DNA from: DATFYM01 sp035315065
Lineage (GTDB): Bacteria; Acidobacteriota; Terriglobia; UBA7540
Reading direction: 5' to 3'
Length of the DNA stretch: 41,362 bases
Assembly (NCBI GenBank): GCA_035315065.1
Contig: DATFYM010000141.1
Span: forward strand, 1-41,362
Of this stretch, positions 9,096-16,790 are shown piece after piece (within the stretch, counting starts at the first letter, position 1; every line of letters begins with the position of its first letter). Below the pieces are notes generated by a model, which was given only the letters and a program-made list of their open reading frames with translations, ran no database searches and was not told the DNA's origin. The position numbers and the translations under genes were made by a program.

Positions 9096-10001
9096 ATGGG
9101 AGACCAGGAAATCGGTGGACCGGAAAAGCACGACCAGGGCTTCTTGCCCCCGAAGCTGCGCGAGGAATTGAACACACTCCGCGAGAAGGGCAAGGAGGAA
9201 CTGGAGACACTCAAGAAACCGACCAAGACTCAGCTTTATAAGTCGATGTTCCGGGTGAAGCACGATGAGAGCGAGCGAAGCCGCGCCCTCAGCGTCCTGA
9301 CCAACGTTTTCTTTCACCTGCATCCCGCCAAGATCAATCGCGACGCCGTGCGCTATAGCTACACCTGGGGCATGGGTGGAATCAGCTTCTACCTCTTCAT
9401 CGTCCTCACCTTTACCGGCATCCTCCTAATGTTCTACTACCACCCCACCAAGGGGCAGGCCTACCGGGACATCATCTACTTGATGAGCGACGTTCCCTTC
9501 GGCAAATTGCTGCGGAACATGCACCGCTGGGCCGCGCACCTGATGGTGATTACGGTGTGGCTGCACATGTTCCGCGTCTTCCTGACCGGTTCCTACAAGA
9601 AACCGCGCGAGTTCAACTGGTGCGTGGGCGTGGTGTTGCTGGTGTTCACGCTGCTTCTCTCTTTCACCGGCTACCTGCTGCCGGACGATCAGTTGGGGTT
9701 CTGGGCGGTGACGGTCGGCACCGGTATGGCAAAGGCCACGCCCTTGCTGGGCGTGGAAGGCCCCCTCGGCCCCCAGCTCGGCATGACGCCCTACAACGAC
9801 GTCCGGTTCGCGCTGTTGGGCGGCTCGATTGTGGATGCGAACGCGCTGCTCAGGGCCTACATCTGGCATTGCATCGCCATCCCGACGATTCTGCTGGTCC
9901 TGCTGGTGGTGCACTTCTGGAGAGTCAGGAAAGACGGGGGAATATCCGGCCCTGCTCCGGTGCAATTGGAGAACGAGATCAAGCCGGAGAGGAAAATCTA
10001 G
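9096..10001 (+). CDS. Cytochrome b, N-terminal half (b6-like)
   Basis: 301 residues with four core transmembrane helices. Heme ligands are visible as H-x13-H in helix B (HRWAAHLM...WLHMF) and H-x14-H in helix D (WHCIAIP...VVHFW), the spacing typical of cytochrome b6. A Qo-side segment reads LLPDDQLGFWA. An N-terminal extension of about 70 residues (Lys/Glu-rich, likely helical) precedes the usual b6 start and is unusual. Start 9096 has GGGAGG upstream. It partners the C-terminal half at 10119 and the Rieske protein to form the quinol-oxidising membrane core. Confidence 0.93.
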   Translation: MGDQEIGGPEKHDQGFLPPKLREELNTLREKGKEELETLKKPTKTQLYKSMFRVKHDESERSRALSVLTNVFFHLHPAKINRDAVRYSYTWGMGGISFYLFIVLTFTGILLMFYYHPTKGQAYRDIIYLMSDVPFGKLLRNMHRWAAHLMVITVWLHMFRVFLTGSYKKPREFNWCVGVVLLVFTLLLSFTGYLLPDDQLGFWAVTVGTGMAKATPLLGVEGPLGPQLGMTPYNDVRFALLGGSIVDANALLRAYIWHCIAIPTILLVLLVVHFWRVRKDGGISGPAPVQLENEIKPERKI

Positions 10002-10010
10002 AAGGTGGGA

Positions 10011-10101
10011 GTCAGCAGTCGGCAGTCCGCAGTCAGCAGAAGAGATCACTTGGCCGTCGGCCGTTATTCTGGCTGCTGACCGCTGACTGCTGACTGCTAA
10101 C
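10011..10101. repeat. Heptad palindrome, unit GTCAGCA, between the cytochrome b halves
   Basis: The left arm reads GTCAGCA, GTCGGCA, GTCCGCA, GTCAGCA (10011-10038). The right arm reads TGCTGAC, CGCTGAC, TGCTGAC, TGCTAAC (10074-10101). It separates two subunits that must be made in equal amounts. Confidence 0.88.
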
Positions 10102-10118
10102 TCCTCTTGAGGGTTCTC

Positions 10119-11054
10119 ATGGATTGGCGCCAACTTTGGGACATCATGTCGGCTCCGGATAATGTTCCGATTGCCGCGATCGCCTTTCTCATTCCCTTTT
10201 ATTCCTGGTTGGCTATTCGTCAGGGCCGCGCCAACGACCAGTTGATTGCCCAGCTCGAGGCGGATCCGCAACTGGCTAAGACTCACCACCGCAAGACGCA
10301 ACCCTGGAAACCGGGTTGGCTGAAGGAAGTCCACACGTGGCCGTATCTGATGCGCATCGAGTTCCTGGCGGCGCTCATCGTCACCGTGATTCTGACCATC
10401 TGGTCGATCACGCTCAACGCGCCGTTGGAAGAGCTTTCCAATCCCAACCTCACCATGAACCCGGCCAAGGCGCCGTGGTATTTCCTGGGACTCCAGGAGA
10501 TGCTGGTGTACTTCGATCCCTGGCTCGCCGGCGTGGTGTTTCCCACGCTGATTATTGTGGGGCTGATGGTGATTCCCTACATCGACGCCAATCCGCTGGG
10601 GGTCGGTTACTACACGCTGAAGCAGAGGAAGTGGTCGATTCTAACTTTTGGTTTTGGCTTCATCGTGCTGTGGGTGCTGATGGTCTTTATTGGAACATTT
10701 CTCCGAGGTCCCGGATGGGTGCTGTTTCCGCTGGGCAAGACCTGGGACCCCACTTATCAGCCTTACGCGGTGAACCGGGATTTGCCCGATCTCTTCCACA
10801 TCACGTCCATGGTGGGCAAGTCGATTTTTGGAGCCATCGTGGTGGGTCTGTATTTTGTCGGGACGGGCGCTCTTTTGCACAAACTCATTACGCGGAAGGG
10901 GCTGAACCAGAAGATCTACCAGCGGATGAGCTTGATCCAGTACCTCACCATGCAATTCTTTCTGATCACGATGATTGCGTTGCCGATCAAAATACTGATC
11001 CGGTTGCTGTTCAACATCAAGTACGTTTGGATCACTCCGTGGTTCAACGTTTAG
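10119..11054 (+). CDS. Cytochrome b, C-terminal half (subunit IV-like)
   Basis: 311 residues. It carries the helix E-H part of cytochrome b. The Qo-site motif PEWY is replaced by APWY (KAPWYFLGLQEML), as in several non-canonical bc complexes; the Glu that helps proton release is therefore absent. About five to six transmembrane segments are predicted by eye, more than the three of plastid subunit IV, so this is an extended form. An N-terminal segment with one further span (VPIAAIAFLIPFYSWLAI) precedes the core. Start 10119 follows TTGAGGG. Confidence 0.92.
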   Translation: MDWRQLWDIMSAPDNVPIAAIAFLIPFYSWLAIRQGRANDQLIAQLEADPQLAKTHHRKTQPWKPGWLKEVHTWPYLMRIEFLAALIVTVILTIWSITLNAPLEELSNPNLTMNPAKAPWYFLGLQEMLVYFDPWLAGVVFPTLIIVGLMVIPYIDANPLGVGYYTLKQRKWSILTFGFGFIVLWVLMVFIGTFLRGPGWVLFPLGKTWDPTYQPYAVNRDLPDLFHITSMVGKSIFGAIVVGLYFVGTGALLHKLITRKGLNQKIYQRMSLIQYLTMQFFLITMIALPIKILIRLLFNIKYVWITPWFNV

Positions 11055-11174
11055 GTCGTCCTCACGCGATCTGAATGCGGCGAAAAGTCTGCATCACCCA
11101 AGAGCAACTGCTTGGTTTTGCTGGTGTGACAGTCCCGCGCATTCGCTAGCGGAAATTTAGGGACGTGGGAAACT
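11055..11174. other. Short gap without a heptad element
   Basis: 120 bp before the multiheme cytochrome gene. No gene and no clear palindrome; this is one of the few plus-strand gaps free of the heptad pattern. Confidence 0.5.
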
Positions 11175-14100
11175 ATGCCTCCTGAGACTCCAGACCGCGA
11201 TCCGGTTACGTCACAATCGCTCTCCCTGCTGCTGTTGGTCAGCGCTCTGCTTATGGTTCTCACGCTGGGCTGGGCGCTCTACGACGAATTCTTCGGCTTG
11301 CGACCGTGGAAGAACTACGAGCGAGACTTTGTCACCAAGTACAGCGCCTTTCTCAAGAAGCAGAAACCCAAGCAGGAAACCGTAGAAAAGGCGATCAAGA
11401 ATTCGCCGGAATACCGCGCGCTCCAGCAACAACTCGACAGTCTTTCGAAGTCCGTGCAGCCCCAATTGCAGCAGATTGATGAAGAGGCCGCTCGGGTGGA
11501 CGAACGCCTGGCGGTGGTCACCACCAAGTATGTCGATGCTCACGCTCGCGTCACTGACATGGTCTGGGAAGTCGAGCACACGTCCGGGAGCTCCAAGAAG
11601 TCGTGGCAATCGGACCTGGCCGAATTTGAGAAGGGCCCCTTCAAGTATGAGGCGGTTTCGCTCGACAGCGGCAAAGTCACGGCGGCGAGCGTCGACTACG
11701 AGCACATGGAAGATGAGTTCAAGGACCTGCAAGCCAAAAAGGGTGAGTTGCTGGTCCGTAAAGGCGAGATCCTGCGTCCGGTTTCCGAGCTGCAAGCCCG
11801 GCGTGACGCCTACTTCCAGCAACGCATGACCGGCCTGACCGCAACGCAAATTCAGGGGCTGATTGAAAAGACCCAGTCCATGGATATTGCCATCAAACAG
11901 ATCAATAATCCTGACGCCGGCATCGTCGACCGTTGTGAGTCCTGCCACCTCGGTATCCGCGAGCCGCTGGAAATCACAGCCAAGGATATGGGCGGCGAGC
12001 GTGCCTTCGTGAGCCACCCTGATCCTGACCTGCTCAAGATTCACGACCCGGAGAAGTTCGGCTGCACTCCCTGCCACAACGGAAACGGGATGCAACTCGA
12101 CAGCGTGGAACAAGCCCACGGTGAGTACGAGCACTGGCTGACGCCCCTCTACCATCGAGCGAATCCCAAGAGCGCTTCCGGCGGCGCTTATATGGATGCC
12201 GGGTGCCAGCAGTGCCACGTGAGTGACATGGTGCTGGACCACGCCACCGTACTCACCGCTGGCAAGGACCTTTTCCAGTGGCGCGGATGCGTGGGTTGCC
12301 ACCGCTATCAGAACTACGACACCGAGCCGGAAGATCTGACCGCCGCTCAGCAGACCTTGCAGCAATTGGCGCAGCAGCGCGCCCAGAACTTGGCGGATAT
12401 CACTAAATCCAATCAAGCGGGCGACAACGCGCCCGACAACGCCACGGCGCGGAAGTTCTACGCTAAAGCCAACAACCTGCAAATCGCGATCACCAACATC
12501 GATCTTCAGACCGATCAGCTCAACACGCGCGTCAAGTTCCTGCAGATGGATCGTAAGAAGGTGGGACCGGACCTGAAGGAAGTACGCGCCAAGCTGCGTC
12601 CTGACTGGATTCCGGTCTGGTTGCAGAATCCGCACGCCTTCCGACCCACCACGCGCATGCCGCGATTCCGGCTGGATGAGGATGAACTGCCCGCCGTGGC
12701 CGCCTTCGTCTGGCAGAGCGGGATTGACGCGTCGGCGCCCCAGCAGCAGCCGGGCGATCCGGCCAAAGGTAAGGAGAGCTTCCAGACTCGCGGATGTATG
12801 GCCTGCCATGCGGTGGGCGAGGGATCGAACGCGGCCGGAGGACCGTGGGCCGCCAACCTCAGCCGCGTGGGCGAAAAGGTGAACTACGACTACCTGGTCC
12901 GCTGGATCCATAATCCCCGCGAGCGCCTCGCGCCTTACTGCCCGCTCGAAAAACGCGACCTGACGGCCGAGGATTACAAGAAGCACGGTCTGCCGTACAT
13001 TTTCGACGCCGATCACTCCAAGTGTCCGAACGACGGCCATGAGCTCCAGTTCGAGCAGATGACGTCCATGCCCAACCTCAGGCTTTCCTGGGAGGAGTCG
13101 CGCGACATTGCCAGCTACTTGATGACCTTGAAGCAGAAGGACCCGTCCACCTATGCCGCCGTTTCCTACCTCGCCGATCCCAGGCTGAAGGCTGAGGGCG
13201 AGGCTATCGTGCGACGCTACGGCTGCGCGGGCTGCCACGAAATCGCTGGCTTCGAGGATGAAGGACGAATTGGGACCGAGCTGACCACCGAAGGCTCCAA
13301 GCCGCTAGAGCAGATGGATTTCGCTCTCTACATTCGCCAAGCCAAGGACCAGGGCTGGTGGAACGCTAAAGGCTTTTTCGAACACAAGTTGACTCGCCCG
13401 GAAATGTACGACGACGGAATGGTGAAAGCCGAAGGCGAAGAGTTGAAGATGCCTGACTTCTTCGAGCCGCAGAACGGAGATATCAACAAGAAGTGGGCGC
13501 CCAAGGATCTGGCGCCGGAGTCCCGCCAGCAGATCGCCGAGATCACCACCTTCCTCATGGGGAGCGTTAACTCGCAACTTCCGCCCCGCTACTTCCATCT
13601 GCCGGAAGGCCAGCAAAAAGACATTCAAGAAGGTTGGTGGGTCGTCAAGAAGTACAACTGCATGGGGTGCCACCAGTTCACGCTGGACCAGGACTCAGTG
13701 GTGATGACCTTCCCGCAGTATCAGACTCCTGAGGGCAAGGGCCAACTGCCGCCGCGTTTGATCACCGAAGGCGCGCGCGTGAATCCGGAATGGCTGGCGC
13801 GGTTTCTGGCCAATCCATCCCTGAGCGAGAAGGATACAGATCGCGACGGCGTACGCAACTATCTGAAGCTGCGTATGCCGACGTTCTACTTCTCTCCCCT
13901 CGAGATCCGCAAGCTGGTGCGCTTTTTCCAGGCGCTTTCCGCGCAGCCTTTGCCTTACATTCCGCAGAAGCTGGAACCGGTTACCACCGAGGAAGCGGCG
14001 ATGGCTCGCGCTTTGTTCACCAGCCAGGCGGCACCCTGCCTGAAGTGCCATGCGATCGGATCGCCGGCGCACGATAAGTACGCCACCGCACCCAATTTCC

Positions 14101-14459
14101 TCCTGGCTTCCGAACGCCTGAAGCCGGATTGGGTGAAGCACTGGATTCTCGATCCCGCCAAGGTGGATCCGGGGACAGCCATGCCTTCCGGGCTGTTCAA
14201 GCAGGCGGAGGAGCACTGGGTTTTCGCCGGACCCACGCCGCCCATCTTCAAGGGTTATAATGGCGACCAGGCCGATCTGCTGGTCCGCTACCTGCTGGAG
14301 CTGACGCCCCAGGAGCAGCAGCGGCTTATTCAGATGAGCGGCGGGAGCTTGAATCCAGCCGCGGCCAAACCTGCCACGTCGGAACTGCGAGGCAAGCGCG
14401 GCAAGCGCCAGCCTCCCACGACGCAGACGCTGGTAGGAATGCTGGCAACAGCGCATTAG
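11175..14459 (+). CDS. Membrane-anchored eight-heme cytochrome c (bc-complex partner)
   Basis: 1094 residues. An N-terminal transmembrane anchor (about 15-36) is followed by a long alpha-helical, coiled-coil-like region (about 60-250) and then eight CXXCH heme-binding motifs: CESCH 254, CTPCH 297, CQQCH 344, CVGCH 372, CMACH 541, CAGCH 684, CMGCH 829 and CLKCH 955. The spacing suggests a multiheme N-terminal cluster of four and four mono-heme cytochrome c domains, several followed by a Met that could be the sixth ligand (for example RMPRFRL, RMPTFYF, AMPSG). It most likely takes electrons from the Rieske protein in the periplasm. The fusion of so many c domains in one polypeptide next to split cytochrome b is notable. 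The long reverse-strand frame here is a shadow. Confidence 0.9.
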   Translation: MPPETPDRDPVTSQSLSLLLLVSALLMVLTLGWALYDEFFGLRPWKNYERDFVTKYSAFLKKQKPKQETVEKAIKNSPEYRALQQQLDSLSKSVQPQLQQIDEEAARVDERLAVVTTKYVDAHARVTDMVWEVEHTSGSSKKSWQSDLAEFEKGPFKYEAVSLDSGKVTAASVDYEHMEDEFKDLQAKKGELLVRKGEILRPVSELQARRDAYFQQRMTGLTATQIQGLIEKTQSMDIAIKQINNPDAGIVDRCESCHLGIREPLEITAKDMGGERAFVSHPDPDLLKIHDPEKFGCTPCHNGNGMQLDSVEQAHGEYEHWLTPLYHRANPKSASGGAYMDAGCQQCHVSDMVLDHATVLTAGKDLFQWRGCVGCHRYQNYDTEPEDLTAAQQTLQQLAQQRAQNLADITKSNQAGDNAPDNATARKFYAKANNLQIAITNIDLQTDQLNTRVKFLQMDRKKVGPDLKEVRAKLRPDWIPVWLQNPHAFRPTTRMPRFRLDEDELPAVAAFVWQSGIDASAPQQQPGDPAKGKESFQTRGCMACHAVGEGSNAAGGPWAANLSRVGEKVNYDYLVRWIHNPRERLAPYCPLEKRDLTAEDYKKHGLPYIFDADHSKCPNDGHELQFEQMTSMPNLRLSWEESRDIASYLMTLKQKDPSTYAAVSYLADPRLKAEGEAIVRRYGCAGCHEIAGFEDEGRIGTELTTEGSKPLEQMDFALYIRQAKDQGWWNAKGFFEHKLTRPEMYDDGMVKAEGEELKMPDFFEPQNGDINKKWAPKDLAPESRQQIAEITTFLMGSVNSQLPPRYFHLPEGQQKDIQEGWWVVKKYNCMGCHQFTLDQDSVVMTFPQYQTPEGKGQLPPRLITEGARVNPEWLARFLANPSLSEKDTDRDGVRNYLKLRMPTFYFSPLEIRKLVRFFQALSAQPLPYIPQKLEPVTTEEAAMARALFTSQAAPCLKCHAIGSPAHDKYATAPNFLLASERLKPDWVKHWILDPAKVDPGTAMPSGLFKQAEEHWVFAGPTPPIFKGYNGDQADLLVRYLLELTPQEQQRLIQMSGGSLNPAAAKPATSELRGKRGKRQPPTTQTLVGMLATAH

Positions 14460-14462
14460 GCC

Positions 14463-14624
14463 GGGAGCGCGTGGAATTGACGATTGCTGATTGCCGATTG
14501 ACGATTGGAGCAGCTTTCAGCTCTCAGCCGTCAGCCCTCAGCGAAGGTCCGTTTTTTTTGCTGATGACTGATAGCTGACGGCTGATAGCTTCTCCATCGT
14601 CAATCGTCAATTCCGCGCGCTCCC
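14463..14624. repeat. Nested double heptad palindrome (ATTGACG outside, AGCTCTC inside)
   Basis: The outer arms 14463-14485 and 14602-14624 match in 22 of 23 positions and continue as ATTGACG, ATTGCTG, ATTGCCG, ATTGACG heptads. The inner arms read AGCTTTC, AGCTCTC, AGCCGTC, AGCCCTC, paired with complementary GCTGAT/GCTGAC units around a T8 loop. Two heptad dialects are nested in one gap. Confidence 0.88.
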
Positions 14625-14675
14625 AGCCGCCACTTGGTATCAGCGCTTCTCAAAAGCGCAGAAAGGTCAATTTCA

Positions 14676-15461
14676 ATGAATTCGAGGAAAGTGTTTTGTC
14701 TTTTAACGGTGGTTGCCGCCCTCTCTCTAATGGTGGCTTGCAGCAAGAAGACCGAAACCACCACCGAAGAAACCGCTACGCCGGCCGAGTCAGCCGGCAC
14801 ACCCGTCGATCAGTCAACCGTGGGTGAAATCGCCGGAACGGTGAAGTTCGACGGGGAGAAACCCAAGCCCAAGGCGATCATGATGGACCAGGACTCCGTC
14901 TGCATGAAGAAGCACAGCGGCCCCGTCTATTATGAGGACGGCGAAGTCAACGCCAACGGCACGCTGGCCAATGTGTTCGTCTACGTAAGAGACGGGGCCG
15001 ACAAGTATAGCTTCCCGACCCCCACGGACCAAGTCACGCTGGACCAGAACGGCTGCATGTACCAACCGCACGTGCTGGGGATCATGGTGGGGCAGGGTTT
15101 GCACGTGATTTCGAGTGACGCCACGACGCATAACATTCACCCCATGCCGACGGACAACCGGGAATGGAACCAGTCTCAGGCGCCCGGCGCGGCGCCGATC
15201 GACGAGAAGTTTACACGCCCGGAAATCATGATCCCGGTGAAGTGTAACCAACACCCGTGGATGAAGGCTTACCTCGGGGTAACGAAGAATCCGCTTTATG
15301 CGGTGACGAATGCCGACGGCACTTTTACGATCAAGGGAGTGCCTCCGGGCGACTACACCGTCGGCGCCTGGACCGCGACTTACGGACAGCAGGAAACCAA
15401 GGTGACGGTGCCGGCCAAAGGGTCAGCCACGGCCGACTTCAGCTTTAAGGCCGGGTCCTAA
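14676..15461 (+). CDS. Blue-copper (plastocyanin-like) lipoprotein with C-terminal CarboxypepD_reg-like domain
   Basis: 261 residues. The signal sequence ends in the lipobox-like LMVAC (Cys22), followed by a Thr/Glu-rich linker. A cupredoxin domain shows the type-1 copper ligands His152 (in THNIH), Cys190, His193 and Met196 (in CNQHPWM). The C-terminus (NADGTFTIKGVPPGDYTV) is a carboxypeptidase-regulatory/CnaB-like beta domain. Placed between the bc and oxidase genes, it is a good candidate for a mobile or tethered electron carrier to the CuA subunit; that role is inferred. Start 14676 has AAAGG upstream. Confidence 0.85.
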   Translation: MNSRKVFCLLTVVAALSLMVACSKKTETTTEETATPAESAGTPVDQSTVGEIAGTVKFDGEKPKPKAIMMDQDSVCMKKHSGPVYYEDGEVNANGTLANVFVYVRDGADKYSFPTPTDQVTLDQNGCMYQPHVLGIMVGQGLHVISSDATTHNIHPMPTDNREWNQSQAPGAAPIDEKFTRPEIMIPVKCNQHPWMKAYLGVTKNPLYAVTNADGTFTIKGVPPGDYTVGAWTATYGQQETKVTVPAKGSATADFSFKAGS

Positions 15462-15468
15462 AACGTGG

Positions 15469-15616
15469 CGCGGGCGTCTCGCCCCCTCTTAAGAAGTGGC
15501 TAGCAGTTAGTGGCTAGTGGCTAGTAAGAGCGCTCTGCCTTGTTTCTCGCCACTAGCGCCACTAGCAACTGCGCTGAGCGAGACGCTCCCGTGACAGCGG
15601 CCGGGACGGCCGCGCT
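15469..15616. repeat. Composite palindrome: AGTGGCT heptads inside a GGGCGTCTCGC element, then a GCGGCC hairpin
   Basis: The outer arms (about 15469-15485 and 15576-15593) share CGTCTCGC and its complement. The inner heptads AGTGGCT, AGCAGTT, AGTGGCT, AGTGGCT (from 15495) pair with CGCCACTAG-type units (15548-15571). A separate hairpin at 15595-15616 has GCGGCC/GGCCGC arms. The block may separate the bc and cox transcription units. Confidence 0.75.
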
Positions 15617-15638
15617 ACATCAACACGCACGATTGCAG

Positions 15639-15667
15639 TTGACAGAATCTAACAGATTGAATAGAGT
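15639..15667 (+). promoter_or_regulatory. Promoter of the cox genes
   Basis: TTGACA (15639-15644), a 17-bp spacer and TAGAGT (15662-15667). The -10 matches 4 of 6 consensus bases. It gives a leader of about 170 nt before coxB. Confidence 0.55.
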
Positions 15668-15673
15668 CATCCG

Positions 15674-15842
15674 CTCGAACCGGGAATCTGGCTAGCTAGT
15701 GAAAAAGGGTTCGGCGTTCGCCGGGACCAAGTTAGGACGGCAAGGCGCTCTGCGAAGTCCGAACCCAAGCATCCGAGTCCCGGGTTAATGTTGGGCTTTA
15801 TCCCTTCGGAATCTGGCAAATCATTTTTGGGAGCACTTCGCT
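15674..15842 (+). promoter_or_regulatory. Possible structured leader of coxB
   Basis: In this gene-free leader GGGTTCGG (15707-15714) pairs perfectly with CCGAACCC (15759-15766), and TTCGC pairs with GCGAA just inside. The words GGGAATCTGGC and CGGAATCTGGC flank the hairpin as near-direct repeats. I recognise no known riboswitch. It may be a structured 5' UTR or have no function. Confidence 0.3.
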
Positions 15843-16676
15843 ATGGCAGCTCTGGCGTGGATGGTCTTGCTAACTCTCATCACGGTTATTTCCGTGGTGA
15901 TCTTCTGGGGCCATTATTGGTGGTTCCCCGTTAACATCTCCACGCACGGAGCGGCGATGGACCACCAGTTCACCCTCACGCTGATCATCTGCGCCGTGGT
16001 TTTCGTTGCCTCTCAGCTCGGCCTGGCTTGGTTTGTGTGGAAGTACCGCGACCGGGGCGACGGGCGCAAGGTTACCTACTCGCACGGGAACAACACGCTC
16101 GAATTCACGTGGACCACGGCGGCCACCATCGTCTTTGTCGGCCTCAACTTGCTCGGATACCACGTGTGGGCGCAGACGCACTTCACGGGTGCCTCGCCCG
16201 GCGCCTTGCGCATCGAGGCTTGGGGCGAGCAGTTCCAGTGGTACTTCCGCTATCCCGGCGCCGACGGCCAGTTCGGCACCAGCCATCCGGAGAAGATGAA
16301 CGACGGGACGGGAAACTACCTGGGCCTGGATCGAGAGCACGACCCGGCCGCCAAAGATGATATCGTCACCGCCACGCTGGCGATTCCGGCCAATCGCGAG
16401 GTCGAGCTCATCCTGCGCTCGAAGGATGTCAACCACTCCTTCTATTGCCGGGAGCTGAGGGTTCATCAGGATCTCGTTCCGGGCATGGAAATCCCCATTC
16501 ATTTCACGGCCAGCGACGAGGCGTTGAAAAACGGCGAGGCCGGGACCCCGGGCCGGTACGAGATCGTGTGTACCCAACTCTGCGGGCTCGGGCATTACAA
16601 GATGAGGGCGTTCCTTCAGGTGATGACGGAAGCAGATTTTGAGAAGTGGTTGCAACAGCAGGCGGCAATGCAGTGA
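15843..16676 (+). CDS. coxB: Cytochrome c oxidase subunit II (CuA)
   Basis: 277 residues. It receives electrons at the binuclear CuA centre. Transmembrane segments lie in the N-terminal 110 residues, followed by a periplasmic cupredoxin domain. CuA ligands are visible: His198 (NHSF), Cys243, Cys247, His251 and Met254 in CTQLCGLGHYKM; the usual Glu between the cysteines is Gln245, which binds by its backbone. No cytochrome c domain is fused at the C-terminus, so an external donor such as the cupredoxin or multiheme cytochrome is needed. GGGAGC precedes the ATG. Confidence 0.95.
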   Translation: MAALAWMVLLTLITVISVVIFWGHYWWFPVNISTHGAAMDHQFTLTLIICAVVFVASQLGLAWFVWKYRDRGDGRKVTYSHGNNTLEFTWTTAATIVFVGLNLLGYHVWAQTHFTGASPGALRIEAWGEQFQWYFRYPGADGQFGTSHPEKMNDGTGNYLGLDREHDPAAKDDIVTATLAIPANREVELILRSKDVNHSFYCRELRVHQDLVPGMEIPIHFTASDEALKNGEAGTPGRYEIVCTQLCGLGHYKMRAFLQVMTEADFEKWLQQQAAMQ

Positions 16677-16683
16677 AGGAAAA

Positions 16684-16768
16684 AGTTGAGAGTCGAGAGT
16701 TAAAAGTCGAAAGTCAAAACCGACCCTTTCTTGCTTTCGACTCTTAACTTTCGACTTTCGACTCTCTC
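16684..16768. repeat. Heptad palindrome, unit AGTCGAA/AGTCGAG
   Basis: The left arm reads AGTTGAG, AGTCGAG, AGTTAAA, AGTCGAA, AGTCAAA (16684-16718). The right arm reads CTTTCGA, CTCTTAA, CTTTCGA, CTTTCGA, CTCTCTC (16734-16768). It lies between coxB and coxA. Confidence 0.9.
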
Positions 16769-16790
16769 CTGATCCACAGCGGAGGTTTTG

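Noticed and set aside
11211..13238. Reverse-strand frame of about 675 codons opposite the multiheme cytochrome
   Set aside because: The forward frame has eight CXXCH motifs and a ribosome site; the reverse has neither motifs nor start context.
14540..14560. Intrinsic terminator from the T8 run after the multiheme cytochrome gene
   Set aside because: The T-run lies in the loop of a palindrome, not after its stem.
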